Source: Planctomycetota bacterium (GTDB lineage: Bacteria; Planctomycetota; Planctomycetia; Planctomycetales; Planctomycetaceae). From it: 64,000 nucleotides of DNA. Under the pieces are notes generated by a model. It worked only from the letters and a program-made list of their open reading frames with translations. It had not been told where the DNA came from and searched no databases. This document shows, piece by piece, positions 46,066 through 54,764 of the stretch. The first letter of the stretch is position 1. Each line of letters begins with the position of its first letter. Location: contig JAQCEJ010000004.1 of NCBI GenBank assembly GCA_027618475.1, positions 1-64,000 of the forward strand, written 5' to 3'. The translations under genes and the position numbers were made by a program.

Positions 46066-47406
46066 ATGTCACAAACATCGGATGTCCCCTGTCATTTCAC
46101 TCCCCCTCCGGTTCTCTCAAAATTCAGTCAACGGCGGACCTGGGCTTCGGATCAGCCGATCAGTTTTCTGATGCAGCAGGGGGTCGAGAATCCCCAATGT
46201 ATTTCGCTCGCTGCCGGTCTGGTCGATCCGGTGACACTTCCTGTGGATACCGTACAATCGGCCGTTGCCGAACTGCTGAGAACCGAATCCGCCGCGCGAG
46301 AATGCTTGCAATACGGTACGACACAGGGGAGCGAACGCCTTCGTCGGCAGATCGTTCAACTGATCGCACAGATGGAACAACGTCCGGATCTCGCATGTGA
46401 TGATGTACTCGACAATTTGATTCTGACGACCGGATCGCAGCAACTGCTGTCGCTCGTCTGCGAAGTGCTGTTCGACCCGGGTGATATCTGCCTCGTCGCC
46501 GCGCCGACCTATTTCGTGTTTCTCGGCACACTTGCCGGCGTTGGTGCAAGAGCAATTTCGATCGACTCTGACGAACAAGGGATGAAGATCGACTCACTCG
46601 AAGAAGAACTGTCTCGCATCGAACAAGCCGGTGAGCTCTCTCGCGTCAAACTGATTTATACCGTCGATTATTACGACAATCCTGCCGGGACGACGCTATC
46701 TCTCGAACGGCGTCAGGCATTACTCGACGTCGCCCGCCGTTGGTCACGCGATCATCGACTTCTGATACTCGAAGATGCCGCCTATCGCGAACTCCGATAC
46801 GACGGTCCCGAGTTGCCGAGCATCTGGAGTCTTGACGAAACACGCGAGTATGTCATTCTCGCTCAAACGTTTTCGAAAAGCTTTTCTCCCGGTATACGAG
46901 TCGGCCATGGTCTGGTCCCGCGCGAACTGGTCAGTCCGATTTGCGATCGTAAGGGAAACGAAGATTTCGGGTCGCCGCATTTTACGCAGCAGTTGCTGGC
47001 AACGGTGATTGAAAGCGGCCGTTACCGCGATCACGTCGCCCGATTATGTCAACGCTATCGGGTCAAATGCGATGCCATGCTCGCCGCTGCGAAGAAATAC
47101 TTTTCGGACATCCCGCAAACGGCCTGGATCGAGCCCGACGGGGGATTGTATGTCTGGCTGACTGCTCCGCCGCAGATCGACACCAGTTTTTCCGGCCCGC
47201 TGTTTTCTCGCGCGGTTGAAGAAGGGATGATGTACGTCCCCGGCGATTTCTGCTTTACCGGCCCCTATGCCTCCCGGCCGCGGCAATACATGCGGCTGAG
47301 TTTCGGCGTGCAGGATGAAGCCGGAATCGACGAAGGGATGCGACGGTTATCGGTTGCGATGCGCTCGTGCATTTCTTCCTCTCCCTCCGGGAGAGGGCAC
47401 GGGTGA
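46066..47406 (+). CDS. PLP-dependent aminotransferase (class I/II, 2-aminoadipate type)
   Basis: 446 residues. Fold-type I motifs: LTTGSQQLLSLVCEVLFDPGD, YTVDYYDNPAGTTLS, the PLP-binding Lys in QTFSKSFSPGIRVG and RQYMRLSFGVQDEAGI with the carboxylate-binding Arg. It resembles LysN/2-aminoadipate and multi-substrate aminotransferases. The last residues (SSSPSGRGHG) are encoded by an extragenic palindrome (47381-47403), so the native end has been extended or replaced by a repeat. Confidence 0.87.
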   Translation: MSQTSDVPCHFTPPPVLSKFSQRRTWASDQPISFLMQQGVENPQCISLAAGLVDPVTLPVDTVQSAVAELLRTESAARECLQYGTTQGSERLRRQIVQLIAQMEQRPDLACDDVLDNLILTTGSQQLLSLVCEVLFDPGDICLVAAPTYFVFLGTLAGVGARAISIDSDEQGMKIDSLEEELSRIEQAGELSRVKLIYTVDYYDNPAGTTLSLERRQALLDVARRWSRDHRLLILEDAAYRELRYDGPELPSIWSLDETREYVILAQTFSKSFSPGIRVGHGLVPRELVSPICDRKGNEDFGSPHFTQQLLATVIESGRYRDHVARLCQRYRVKCDAMLAAAKKYFSDIPQTAWIEPDGGLYVWLTAPPQIDTSFSGPLFSRAVEEGMMYVPGDFCFTGPYASRPRQYMRLSFGVQDEAGIDEGMRRLSVAMRSCISSSPSGRGHG

Positions 47407-47431
47407 GGCCACCTTCTCCCAAAGGAAGCAG
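47381..47431. repeat. REP-like palindrome overlapping a gene end
   Basis: CCTCTCCCTCCGGGAGAGG core followed by GCACGGGTGAGGCC and CTTCTCCC. It is the same family as the repeat at 4381-4533. It encodes the last codons of the aminotransferase. Confidence 0.65.
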
Positions 47432-47441
47432 AAAAAATCGG

Positions 47442-48674
47442 TCAGGCGGCGTCCTGGTTTTCGTTGATCGAGCGGAGTTCTTCACGCCACTGTTGACGGA
47501 TGCGGTTTCGTTCCTTCTTGCTCAGACCTTTGAGCATCCCCTTATCGATGGGAGCCTCTTCGGGATGATGACGGCGTTTTTTCCGGCCACGTGAAGGTCG
47601 CGAAGGAGCATCATCTTCATCAAACCCGTCGTCGATACGGGAGTCGTGCGTTCCGACTCGCTGATTCTTTTCGATTTGCGTCGACGAATCGGGAAGAGTT
47701 TCCGGAATCGTCCTGTCCGTTTCGAGTATCAGGTTTTCTGCCGATGAAGTCTTTCGTCGAAACGGCCACAACAGACCGGCGAGACGTGAGATGAGTCCGG
47801 GAGAACGTGAAGTCGACATCCTTTTTTCCTTCTGTTCTGGGGGGTCGGCTGAGACATAAATCACATAGCGGGCATGAAACCACAAACTCAGGAACAACGA
47901 CCACGGTGCCCCGAGTGCGGTTCCAACCATCAAACTCGCCAGCAGCGACGGCGATTGGTCGAGTTGTGGATAACGAAAATGAACGATGGCAATCGAGACA
48001 CACATCAGTCCTGCGCTAAATAAAAACAAGGCTAGACTCTCGCGACAGCGTTTCAGTTCGTGCCAGAGGAGCACGGCGAGCAATGTCCAACCTCCGACGA
48101 CCAACGAATACCATGTCCAGGGGGAACTGAAATCGAACGTCCACGGTCCCAGCGGAAAACGTGTATTGGCCAGCGCATGAGCCGCGTTGCAACCGATGAG
48201 CAGGCCGAGAATGCCACATGTCGCCGCGACGATGCCCCAGCATTGGTACTTGCCACCGAAGTCATAGATGCTCTGCTTGCGTGCCCAACGGATCATGAGA
48301 GCCAGTTGAGTCGTGCCGAAGAGAATCAGCGACTGCAGCAGCCGAGGCAATGTTCCTTCATCCGCCGAGAAAAGATGCTTTCCGGCGATAATCCCGGGAA
48401 AATCGGCGTGGATCACACGTCCGGCCAGATCAGCCAGTCCAAGAATCAGCAACACGCCGCAGAAACCAGCGAGCCCGATCTTCCAATGTTGCCGAGGAAC
48501 GAATGAAGCGACTGAGAGTGCGGGAGGTGTGAATTCGGCAGGAGACGGTTTCGACGTGAATTCGGTCAGCAGGTCGTAATCGACCTTGACCGACGGAAGC
48601 GGTTCGGTCCCACCGGCAAGCCTTCGCCTGCGTCGACCATCAACACTTTTCGCTCCAGCGAAGCCGCCACTCAT
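47442..48674 (-). CDS. Hypothetical membrane protein
   Basis: 410 residues. About seven hydrophobic segments are visible (IGLAGFCGVLLILGLADLAG, GIVAATCGILGLLIGCNAAH, WYSLVVGGWTLLAVLLW, ALFLFSAGLMCVSIAIV, LASLMVGTALGAPWSLFLSL). The C-terminal 130 residues are basic and Ser/Arg-rich, ending RKKRRHHPEEAPIDK and a helical KKERNRIRQQWREELRSI. No family is recognised. It reads away from the hsp20 promoter region. Confidence 0.72.
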   Translation of the reverse strand: MSGGFAGAKSVDGRRRRRLAGGTEPLPSVKVDYDLLTEFTSKPSPAEFTPPALSVASFVPRQHWKIGLAGFCGVLLILGLADLAGRVIHADFPGIIAGKHLFSADEGTLPRLLQSLILFGTTQLALMIRWARKQSIYDFGGKYQCWGIVAATCGILGLLIGCNAAHALANTRFPLGPWTFDFSSPWTWYSLVVGGWTLLAVLLWHELKRCRESLALFLFSAGLMCVSIAIVHFRYPQLDQSPSLLASLMVGTALGAPWSLFLSLWFHARYVIYVSADPPEQKEKRMSTSRSPGLISRLAGLLWPFRRKTSSAENLILETDRTIPETLPDSSTQIEKNQRVGTHDSRIDDGFDEDDAPSRPSRGRKKRRHHPEEAPIDKGMLKGLSKKERNRIRQQWREELRSINENQDAA

Positions 48675-48908
48675 AGCCTATCAGCATCCGTACAAGCATG
48701 GAAACAGAGAATAGGTTCCGTCGACTCTCCATAGTCGTATGAAATTCATCGGCTGGCGAGAGGTGGTTCATTTCATCTGCCTCCGGTTTTCAAAATCATA
48801 TCCATCGACTCCCCCCTTTAGATTTCCTGGTTTCTCCATCCCTTCAGTAAGTGGTATCCCTTGTGCGATGTATGACGATTGCAACCATCACATAGTTTCC
48901 CAAAAACT

Positions 48909-49107
48909 GCCATATTGGCCTGGCAAAAAAGCGCCATTTTGGCGGCATTGACGATTCGTTCTCAATCAAGAAGCATGCCATAATGGCACCACCCTCGCTT
49001 TAACCCCAATAAGGACTCGACAACAAGCATCAACGACACATCACGCCTCAAACATATATTATATATATATTTATGAAAAACATAAATCGCACAAGTGCCA
49101 ATATGGC
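48909..49107. promoter_or_regulatory. Four GCCAWWWTGGC operator-like palindromes
   Basis: GCCATATTGGC (48909-48919), GCCATTTTGGC (48933-48943), GCCATAATGGC (48977-48987) and GCCAATATGGC (49097-49107). The third and fourth are perfect over 13 bp (TGCC...GGCA). Centres are about 24, 44 and 120 bp apart, giving positions of roughly -247, -223, -179 and -59 relative to the predicted start site. The pattern fits binding sites for a dimeric regulator, possibly a sigma-54 enhancer-binding protein. Confidence 0.7.
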
Positions 49108-49134
49108 ATAAACGAAATCACCTATTTTTTGATC

Positions 49135-49150
49135 TGGCATTCTCTTTGCT
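49135..49150 (+). promoter_or_regulatory. Sigma-54-type promoter for hsp20 pair
   Basis: TGGCATTCTCTTTGCT has the invariant GG (49136-49137) and GC (49148-49149) ten bases apart, as in the TGGCAC-N5-TTGCW consensus. Transcription would start near 49161, leaving a leader of about 77 bases before the first hsp20 ATG. Confidence 0.75.
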
Positions 49151-49237
49151 AAGAGTTACGACGTCAACAAAATTGAAGTGGTGATGGCGTTGCCCGTCGA
49201 TCCATCGAAACCTCTTTTCAAAATAAGGAGCAAAGAC

Positions 49238-49675
49238 ATGACACGCATCGCTCGAGTTTGGAATCCTTGGCAGGAGATCTCCAGAATGCAACAAGAGATG
49301 GGAGACCTCTTCGGTTTACCGCAGGTAAAGGCGTTCCACAACGCGGTCTCCGTACCAGTCGTCAATGTGTTTCAGGGAGAGAAAGGGGCCATCGTTTCGG
49401 CTGAACTCCCCGGTGTGAATGTCGACGAACTCGACCTTACCGTGCTGGGCGAAACCTTGACGCTCAAAGGAACCGTTGTGAATGAACCGACGGACGAAAA
49501 CGTGAACTGTCAGCGTCGCGAACGACATTTGCGTCCATTCGAACGGACGGTAACGTTGCCTTTCGAGGTCGATCCCGAATCCGCCGGGGCGGTTTATGAA
49601 AACGGGATACTCACCGTCACCGTCAGTCGGCCGGTGCATCATCAACCGAAGAAGATCCAGCTCAAGACGAATTAA
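49238..49675 (+). CDS. Hsp20/alpha-crystallin small heat-shock protein 1
   Basis: 145 residues from ATG 49238, with AAGGAG eight bases upstream. The alpha-crystallin domain covers about 40-135: VPVVNVFQGEKGAIVSAELP, then GVNVDELDLTVLGETLTLKG, RHLRPFERTVTLPFEVD and YENGILTVTVSRP. The N-terminus (RIARVWNPWQEISRMQQEMG) matches the WDPFREM-type start of bacterial Hsp20. It holds unfolding proteins in a soluble state. It is the first of two tandem hsp20 genes behind a sigma-54 promoter. Confidence 0.93.
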   Translation: MTRIARVWNPWQEISRMQQEMGDLFGLPQVKAFHNAVSVPVVNVFQGEKGAIVSAELPGVNVDELDLTVLGETLTLKGTVVNEPTDENVNCQRRERHLRPFERTVTLPFEVDPESAGAVYENGILTVTVSRPVHHQPKKIQLKTN

Positions 49676-49732
49676 ACGACAGCCGGAATGTATTAAGAGA
49701 CATCCAGCAGCCAGATACGAAAGGAATTCAAC

Positions 49733-50110
49733 ATGACAACGACAATTTCCACACCTGTTGCGAACCAGACGACCGCCAAAGAGACTGTTCCGCCGAAGGT
49801 CGATATTTTCGAATCCCCCACCGAGATTGTGCTATATGCCGAGATGCCGGGAGTCGACGAATCATCAGTCGACATTTCTCTCGAAGACCACGTGCTGTCC
49901 ATCAAAGGCGAGACGCAAGAACCGCACTACGAAGGTTATACTCCATGCCGTATCGAAACGTCGTATCCGAATTATGAACGACGCTTCAAGATACACGAAC
50001 TGATCGAGATCGAACGAATCGAAGCGTCGCTGAAAGACGGCGTGCTCAAAGTGCAATTGCCAAAAACAAAACCTCTGCTTCCGAAAAAGATCGTCGTGCA
50101 GAAGCGGTAA
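49733..50110 (+). CDS. Hsp20/alpha-crystallin small heat-shock protein 2
   Basis: 125 residues from ATG 49733 with AAAGGA upstream, 57 bp after the first hsp20. The domain is complete: VDIFESPTEIVLYAEMPGVD, VDISLEDHVLSIKG, YPNYERRFKIHELIEIERIE and KDGVLKVQLPKTKPLLPK. The N-terminal arm is short and Thr-rich. It is divergent from the first copy, so the pair may form hetero-oligomers, as in IbpA/IbpB. Confidence 0.92.
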   Translation: MTTTISTPVANQTTAKETVPPKVDIFESPTEIVLYAEMPGVDESSVDISLEDHVLSIKGETQEPHYEGYTPCRIETSYPNYERRFKIHELIEIERIEASLKDGVLKVQLPKTKPLLPKKIVVQKR

Positions 50111-50150
50111 TTTCGGAAAACAGCCGATTACGTCGGCACATAATATCGAG

Positions 50151-50187
50151 AGGGGAGCGATCACTACTGTGGTCGCTCCCCTTTTTA
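50151..50187 (+). terminator. Terminator of the hsp20 transcript
   Basis: Fourteen-pair stem AGGGGAGCGATCAC/GTGGTCGCTCCCCT with a four-base loop (TACT) and then CTTTTTAT. It closes the two-gene hsp20 unit. Confidence 0.9.
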
Positions 50188-50243
50188 TATCGCGAACAAT
50201 GGGCGACGATTGAACCGCAATCAATCGGGTTCTTGAGTCACTT

Positions 50244-50663
50244 CTATAGAGGTTTTGCCGGTGAGCCGGGAAGAAAAGCATGTTTCGGACAGGCATCGGG
50301 TGAAAATGGCATTGGTCCCATCGCTGCGTGAGGGTTTACCAACCGTCGGCAGGGGAAGCAATGGTCCAGATGCTGTTGCACTTTTAGCGTTTCTTCGGCG
50401 GAGAGCGTTCCGGCTTTGAATTCGTCAAGCAATTCTGAAATCTCGCCGCAATGACGCGAGGTCCACGTGGATTGGCGTTCGGGTGACATAGTTCGATAGC
50501 TATAGACGGCTGCCGATGTAGTCACCGCCAGCAAAGCGACAATGGATGCGACTCGCCCTGCCAAGCGCAATGTCAGCTGGCGTTTTTCCATCAGCGCATA
50601 ACGCTGCAGGTACCCTATCGGGCAGGGGCTCCATTGATCGTTGCTATTGAAAGGTGGCGTCAT
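50244..50663 (-). CDS. Membrane protein with C-terminal zinc-finger (anti-sigma-like) motif
   Basis: 139 residues. A membrane helix (LAGRVASIVALLAVTTSAAV) precedes a putative HC2-type zinc finger: RHCGEISELLDEFKAGTLS then VQQHLDHCFPC. Anti-sigma proteins of this family usually have the zinc finger before the membrane helix, so the order is reversed. No sigma-factor gene is adjacent. It lies between the hsp20 pair and a Crp/Fnr regulator. Start could also be ATG 50591. Confidence 0.6.
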   Translation of the reverse strand: MTPPFNSNDQWSPCPIGYLQRYALMEKRQLTLRLAGRVASIVALLAVTTSAAVYSYRTMSPERQSTWTSRHCGEISELLDEFKAGTLSAEETLKVQQHLDHCFPCRRLVNPHAAMGPMPFSPDACPKHAFLPGSPAKPL

Positions 50664-50812
50664 AATTTCGCGGCGCGAATCTGTTTCACTCGCTGTTTCA
50701 CACGTACTTCAACATGTAGGTTCGTGAGCCGTTTTCGTATTTATTGTCATATCCCGTCTGCGGGGGATCTGTGCGATTCATTACAGTTCTGAAAAACTAT
50801 ATGCTTCTCTCC

Positions 50813-51583
50813 TCAGTCGGGTTTCAAACTCAAAGCAGGGGAAATACGTTTAGGCGACATCTCGATATGCGGTCCGTCTGCTGAGGGGAGACGGACCGGT
50901 GCGTGAATTTCTTCAGACAGTATTTGCGGATTACGAATGACGATGCATTGCCGGCTGATCTGCAACGTGCCTTCGGATTGTAATGTTCCCAGCAATGTCG
51001 TCACTGTTTCGCGCGTCGAGCCGATGATATTTGCCAGATCCTGATGAGACAATTTGATACCGATGACGATTCCTTCAGGGCATTTCTTGCCATATTGCTC
51101 GGTCAACTCGAGCAACAGATGAACCAACCGATGTCTGTTCGAACGGAACAATAGCAATTTCAACCGACGTTCGATGCGCCTTCGGCGGAGTCCAAACAGC
51201 TTCGACACGCCGAGCGCCAGGTCAGCCGATTGAGCCATCATGCGTTCAAGTTCGTCGGCGGGAATGAAAATAATCGTACTGGGAAGTAGAGTCACGGCCG
51301 ATTCTTCCCGCGTCGTATCGCCGATAAGCGCCAATTCTCCGAACAATTCCCCCGGTTCAATATAAGCAAGAATCGCTTCTTTTCCCTTTTCGGTGAGATG
51401 GCTGAGTTTGACCCGGCCTTGAGTCAGTAGCAGGGCACCGTCGGCGGGATCGGTCGGCAGGTAAACCGACGTCTGCTTGGGAAACGTGCGCAGACGAGAA
51501 CAGCGCTCGAGTCTCAAGATCTGTTCTCTCGAGAGCCGCTCGAACAGCCGGCAGTTTTTGATATACCAATGCGTTTCCGACAT
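50813..51583 (-). CDS. Crp/Fnr-family transcriptional regulator
   Basis: 256 residues. A cyclic-nucleotide-binding-like N-terminal domain (LLLTQGRVKLSHLTEKGKEA, IEPGELFGELALIGD) and a C-terminal helix-turn-helix (KLSHQDLANIIGSTRETVTT) are present. There is no cysteine cluster like that of FNR, since the domain starts with CRLFERLSREQILRLERC only. The effector is unknown. A C-terminal extension of about 30 residues follows the DNA-binding domain. It is transcribed on the minus strand upstream of the zinc-finger membrane gene. Confidence 0.9.
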   Translation of the reverse strand: MSETHWYIKNCRLFERLSREQILRLERCSRLRTFPKQTSVYLPTDPADGALLLTQGRVKLSHLTEKGKEAILAYIEPGELFGELALIGDTTREESAVTLLPSTIIFIPADELERMMAQSADLALGVSKLFGLRRRRIERRLKLLLFRSNRHRLVHLLLELTEQYGKKCPEGIVIGIKLSHQDLANIIGSTRETVTTLLGTLQSEGTLQISRQCIVIRNPQILSEEIHAPVRLPSADGPHIEMSPKRISPALSLKPD

Positions 51584-51704
51584 TTCGTTTTCCGAATGCC
51601 CAATCGTGACCGAATCTGTACCTACCAGTCTACCGAGAATTCAGGCGGAGAAAAGGGAGTCCGTCACAAATTCACGGTTCGATTGATCGTTCACATCGCC
51701 TCGA

Positions 51705-52118
51705 TCAACCATCAGGAGAATTCCACACCGGGTCAGCCAGCAGGTCACGCGCGATGTCAGCACATTCGTATTCATCCCGTTCGGCATCGAAACTCACATT
51801 CGACGGGGCATCGTCGGAATTCTGCAGTAAATGTTCGGCCTGCTCGAACGAGCAAAACTTTTGTAACACCCGCAAATACGGTTGGAAGTCGTCGTCGATC
51901 ATCGCTTCGCTCAAATTCGAATATTCGGATAACAGATGGCTTGGCTGGTGTCGGGTCACGTACTGATGGCAGTTCTCGGCGATGTCGGGATATCCCGCCT
52001 TCAATGCCGAGACTCCGGTCAATACAAGAAACTTGTCGCACGGCAGCAATTGCGATTTATGCCGGCTGATAAGGGCCAAGCGAAGATACATCAGCATTTC
52101 GCGTGCATCGTTCGCCAT
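51705..52118 (-). CDS. Hypothetical helical protein
   Basis: 137 residues from ATG 52118 (MANDAREMLMYLRLALISRH); AGGACAG lies upstream. It looks all-helical (LPCDKFLVLTGVSALKAGYP, FQPYLRVLQKFCSFEQAEHL) with an acidic C-terminus. I do not recognise it. It begins 26 bp after the stop of the metallo-beta-lactamase-fold gene on the same strand and is probably co-transcribed with it. Confidence 0.65.
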   Translation of the reverse strand: MANDAREMLMYLRLALISRHKSQLLPCDKFLVLTGVSALKAGYPDIAENCHQYVTRHQPSHLLSEYSNLSEAMIDDDFQPYLRVLQKFCSFEQAEHLLQNSDDAPSNVSFDAERDEYECADIARDLLADPVWNSPDG

Positions 52119-52143
52119 CGTGACTGTCCTGAATTCGTGGCCG

Positions 52144-52938
52144 TTAGAAGGGAATGCGCAGGCCGTCGTATGAAAGTTCAACTCCGGCCGGCAGACGAGC
52201 GTTGGTCTCTTCGTAATCGAGTGAATGCGAAACGTGCGTGAAATAGGTTTGACGAGGTTTCACCCGTTCGGCGACTTCAATCGCTTGTGAAAGACTCAGA
52301 TGCGTAGGATGCGGCTTCTCACGGAGAGCATCGATCACCAGGACATCTAAACCATCGAGCAACGGCCAACTTTCGTCGGGGATGTCACTGACGTCGGTGC
52401 AGAAAGCAACGTCATTTATTCGAAAACCAAGAATCGGCAGTTTACCATGCATCAGACGAATCGGCTGCACCCTCTGGCCAAGTACATCAAACGGTTCGGT
52501 TCCAATCGGCTCGAAGATGAGCTGAGGGATCGCACCGGGATGATCGTTCGGATAAGGCTGGGCAAATGCGTAAGCAAATGTTGCGCGAATATGCTTTTCG
52601 ACATTGGCTTCGCAATACAGTGGAATCGCCCGTTTCAAATACTGACCGCAAATCCTCAGGTCGTCGAGACCGAAGATGTGGTCGGCATGACTGTGCGTAT
52701 AAAGGACGGCCTCAACCAGACGTATCCGTTCGCGTACAAGCTGCAAACGGAGCTCGGGAGACGTATCGATCAGAAACGTGCCGCCGGAAGTTTGAATGGC
52801 CACACTGGTTCTCATCCGGTGATTTCGGGGATTTTTCGACTGACAAACAGCGCAGTCGCATCCGATGACCGGCACGCCGACGCTGGTTCCCGTACCCAAC
52901 AAAATGATGGACCGTTCAGACGGATGTACCGAAGTCAT
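52144..52938 (-). CDS. Metallo-beta-lactamase-fold hydrolase (PhnP-like)
   Basis: 264 residues. Metal-binding motifs: YTHSHADHIFGLDDLR (HxHxDH) and HVSHSLDYEETN near the C-terminus. VGVPVIGCDCAVCQSKNPRN contains a CxC..C cluster, as in PhnP-type phosphoribosyl cyclic phosphodiesterases and related enzymes with a structural metal. GTGTSVGVP at the N-terminus is typical. The substrate is probably a cyclic phosphate or a nucleic-acid end, but it is not certain. Confidence 0.85.
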   Translation of the reverse strand: MTSVHPSERSIILLGTGTSVGVPVIGCDCAVCQSKNPRNHRMRTSVAIQTSGGTFLIDTSPELRLQLVRERIRLVEAVLYTHSHADHIFGLDDLRICGQYLKRAIPLYCEANVEKHIRATFAYAFAQPYPNDHPGAIPQLIFEPIGTEPFDVLGQRVQPIRLMHGKLPILGFRINDVAFCTDVSDIPDESWPLLDGLDVLVIDALREKPHPTHLSLSQAIEVAERVKPRQTYFTHVSHSLDYEETNARLPAGVELSYDGLRIPF

Positions 52939-53403
52939 TAAACCGAAATGTTCCTCTTTCGCGTGGTAATTATTTCATTCCACTGTACTCCCCCCATTGC
53001 CCGGTAGGGAAGAGATGTCGGCGACTGTTTCGTCCCAGCACGAAATTTCTTTGTCCCTTCATTTCACCATCTGTAATCCATTTCACGGAACAGAAGTGGC
53101 GTTTTACTGATAATTTGTCTCCAATTGATAAATAAGTTTGGGAAAGTTCGAGTTTTCATGCCGGCGAGGCGCGTAGCTGGTGTCTGTTTAACAGACATCA
53201 GATGAGCGCCTGCGTGTCCTCGCCGGTTTTATTATTTCGCCGATGTCCCTCCTTTTCATGAGAGATGTCGATGTCCGCGTCTTTCAAGCCAGTCGAGCCC
53301 CTTTCGTTCGCGGCAACACTTTCTTAGAATCTCTCTATGCTGAGGGTAAGGATTAAGCTCCTCGTTACCCAAAATCCTGGCGACGAACATCAAGAGAGAA
53401 CGC
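52939..53403. other. Divergent intergenic region with a structured RNA candidate
   Basis: 465 bp between the metallo-hydrolase (-) and the uracil-DNA glycosylase (+). The structured candidate at 53161-53237 is listed separately. No protein gene is supported here. Confidence 0.4.
53161..53237 (+). ncRNA. Nested-stem RNA candidate ending in a terminator
   Basis: Three nested helices are seen. P1 is CCGGCGAGG (53161-53169) with CCTCGCCGG (53218-53226). P2 is GGCGC (53168-53172) with GCGCC (53206-53210) and competes slightly with P1. P3 is CTGGTGTCTGTT (53177-53188) with AACAGACATCAG (53190-53201). P1 is followed by TTTTATTATTT. No plus-strand gene precedes it for several kilobases, so it is not a trailing terminator of a known gene. 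It may be a small RNA or a leader terminator for the glycosylase gene about 165 bp downstream. A promoter is not clear. Confidence 0.5.
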
Positions 53404-54252
53404 GTGGTCTTTTCATCAGATCAGTTCGACGCTCGCATCAAGCGAATCGTGTTGCAGAAACTGCAGTCGCTTCACGCCGCTGGAGTGCGTCATCTGCCGC
53501 GCGTCCATTTGTATGTTGCCGAGCAAGCATCGGCGTGTTCAACGACCGACGTCGAGACCAAAATTCTTCAAACGAATGCCACGCGGAAAGTCGAAACCGA
53601 TATGGCCAAACGCACCGCGACAAAATCAACTCCGGAACCGATCGTACCGGCAAACATGCCGACGTCAGAGACATCTTCGATTCTCCCCGAGCGTCAGCAG
53701 CAACTGCAGATTCTGGCCGAGAGTGTCAGTGGTTGCCGTCGCTGCGGCGAACTGGCCGAGATGAGAACGCAAACGGTGTTCGGCGTGGGAAATCCACACG
53801 CCAGGATTATGTTTATCGGCGAAGCTCCTGGTGCCGACGAAGACAAGCAAGGTGAACCGTTCGTCGGCAGGGCAGGGCAGCTGCTCGACAAGATCATCGA
53901 GGCGTGCCAACTGAAACGGGAAGAGATTTATATCGCCAATATCCTGAAGTGTCGCCCGCCGGGCAATCGCGCACCGCTTCCCGAAGAAGCCGGGAATTGC
54001 CGCGAATTTCTCGATGCACAGATCGAGATCATTCAGCCCGAATACATCATCTGCTGGGGGACGACGGCGGCACAGAACCTTCTAGGGACGACCGAATCAA
54101 TCGGGAAACTCCGAAAGCGGTTCTTTACGCACGGCACAGCCAGAGTGCTCTGCACGTATCATCCGTCGTATCTGTTACGCAATCCCCCCGCCAAAAAAGA
54201 TGTCTGGGACGACATGAAGTTCTTTTTCAACGAACTGGGAGTCACCCTCTAA
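53404..54252 (+). CDS. Uracil-DNA glycosylase, family 4
   Basis: 282 residues from GTG 53404. Active-site motif 1 is [20 protein letters not shown], followed by [12 protein letters not shown]. Motif 2 is [11 protein letters not shown]. Cysteines in CRRCGEL and ILKCRPP fit the family-4 Fe-S cluster ligands. The enzyme removes uracil from DNA. The N-terminal about 95 residues are extra compared with minimal family-4 proteins and are of low complexity. Its stop overlaps the stop of the convergent CBS gene. Confidence 0.9.
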   Translation: MVFSSDQFDARIKRIVLQKLQSLHAAGVRHLPRVHLYVAEQASACSTTDVETKILQTNATRKVETDMAKRTATKSTPEPIVPANMPTSETSSILPERQQQLQILAESVSGCRRCGELAEMRTQTVFGVGNPHARIMFIGEAPGADEDKQGEPFVGRAGQLLDKIIEACQLKREEIYIANILKCRPPGNRAPLPEEAGNCREFLDAQIEIIQPEYIICWGTTAAQNLLGTTESIGKLRKRFFTHGTARVLCTYHPSYLLRNPPAKKDVWDDMKFFFNELGVTL

Positions 54253-54764
54253 CGCGACAGTGCATCTGACGAAAACACCGACGGTCGTTTTTGCAGAAAG
54301 CGGGGAGATCGAATCGGAGTCGGTTCGGTTGAGTGCTCGCCCGCAGTCGTCTTCACCTGCATCGGTGCCGTTTTCTGTTCCATCGCGCACTTCACAAGAA
54401 TCCAGCGCAACAGATCCCGGCGATGAATTTGTCCGATGACCTTACGGTCGCGAACCACAGCAATTACTCGGCAGCGCTGCTCGCGAAACAGCGGCAACAC
54501 GGCGTCGAGATCTTCATCTGCCGTGCAACAGGGAATCTGACAGCTCACATAATCGGCGACGGTGCGATCCGGGGCCGCCTCCATATACAGGGCCTTCAGA
54601 ATTTCGTAGTCGGGGATAACACCAACCAGCCGGCCGACATCATCGGTTGCATACAATTCACCGACGCATTCATGGGTCAATAGTTCGGCAGCAGCTTGAA
54701 TTGTCGAATCGAGCGAAATGCAAACAGCTTCGTGCGTCATCAAGTCGCGGACGAGTACGGTCAT
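54249..54764 (-). CDS. CBS-domain pair protein
   Basis: 171 residues with two CBS domains (about 1-65: [31 protein letters not shown]; about 66-130: [32 protein letters not shown]). Such pairs bind adenosyl nucleotides and sense energy state. The C-terminal 40 residues are unrelated to CBS. It converges with the uracil-DNA glycosylase gene and shares its last three bases. Confidence 0.88.
   Translation of the reverse strand: MTVLVRDLMTHEAVCISLDSTIQAAAELLTHECVGELYATDDVGRLVGVIPDYEILKALYMEAAPDRTVADYVSCQIPCCTADEDLDAVLPLFREQRCRVIAVVRDRKVIGQIHRRDLLRWILVKCAMEQKTAPMQVKTTAGEHSTEPTPIRSPRFLQKRPSVFSSDALSR

Larger units (their letters stand above)
48675..49237. other. Regulatory region upstream of the hsp20 genes
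   Basis: 563 bp. It contains four 11-bp palindromes, an AT-rich bendable stretch (about 49050-49090) and a sigma-54-type promoter, all listed separately. No gene is supported. Confidence 0.6.
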
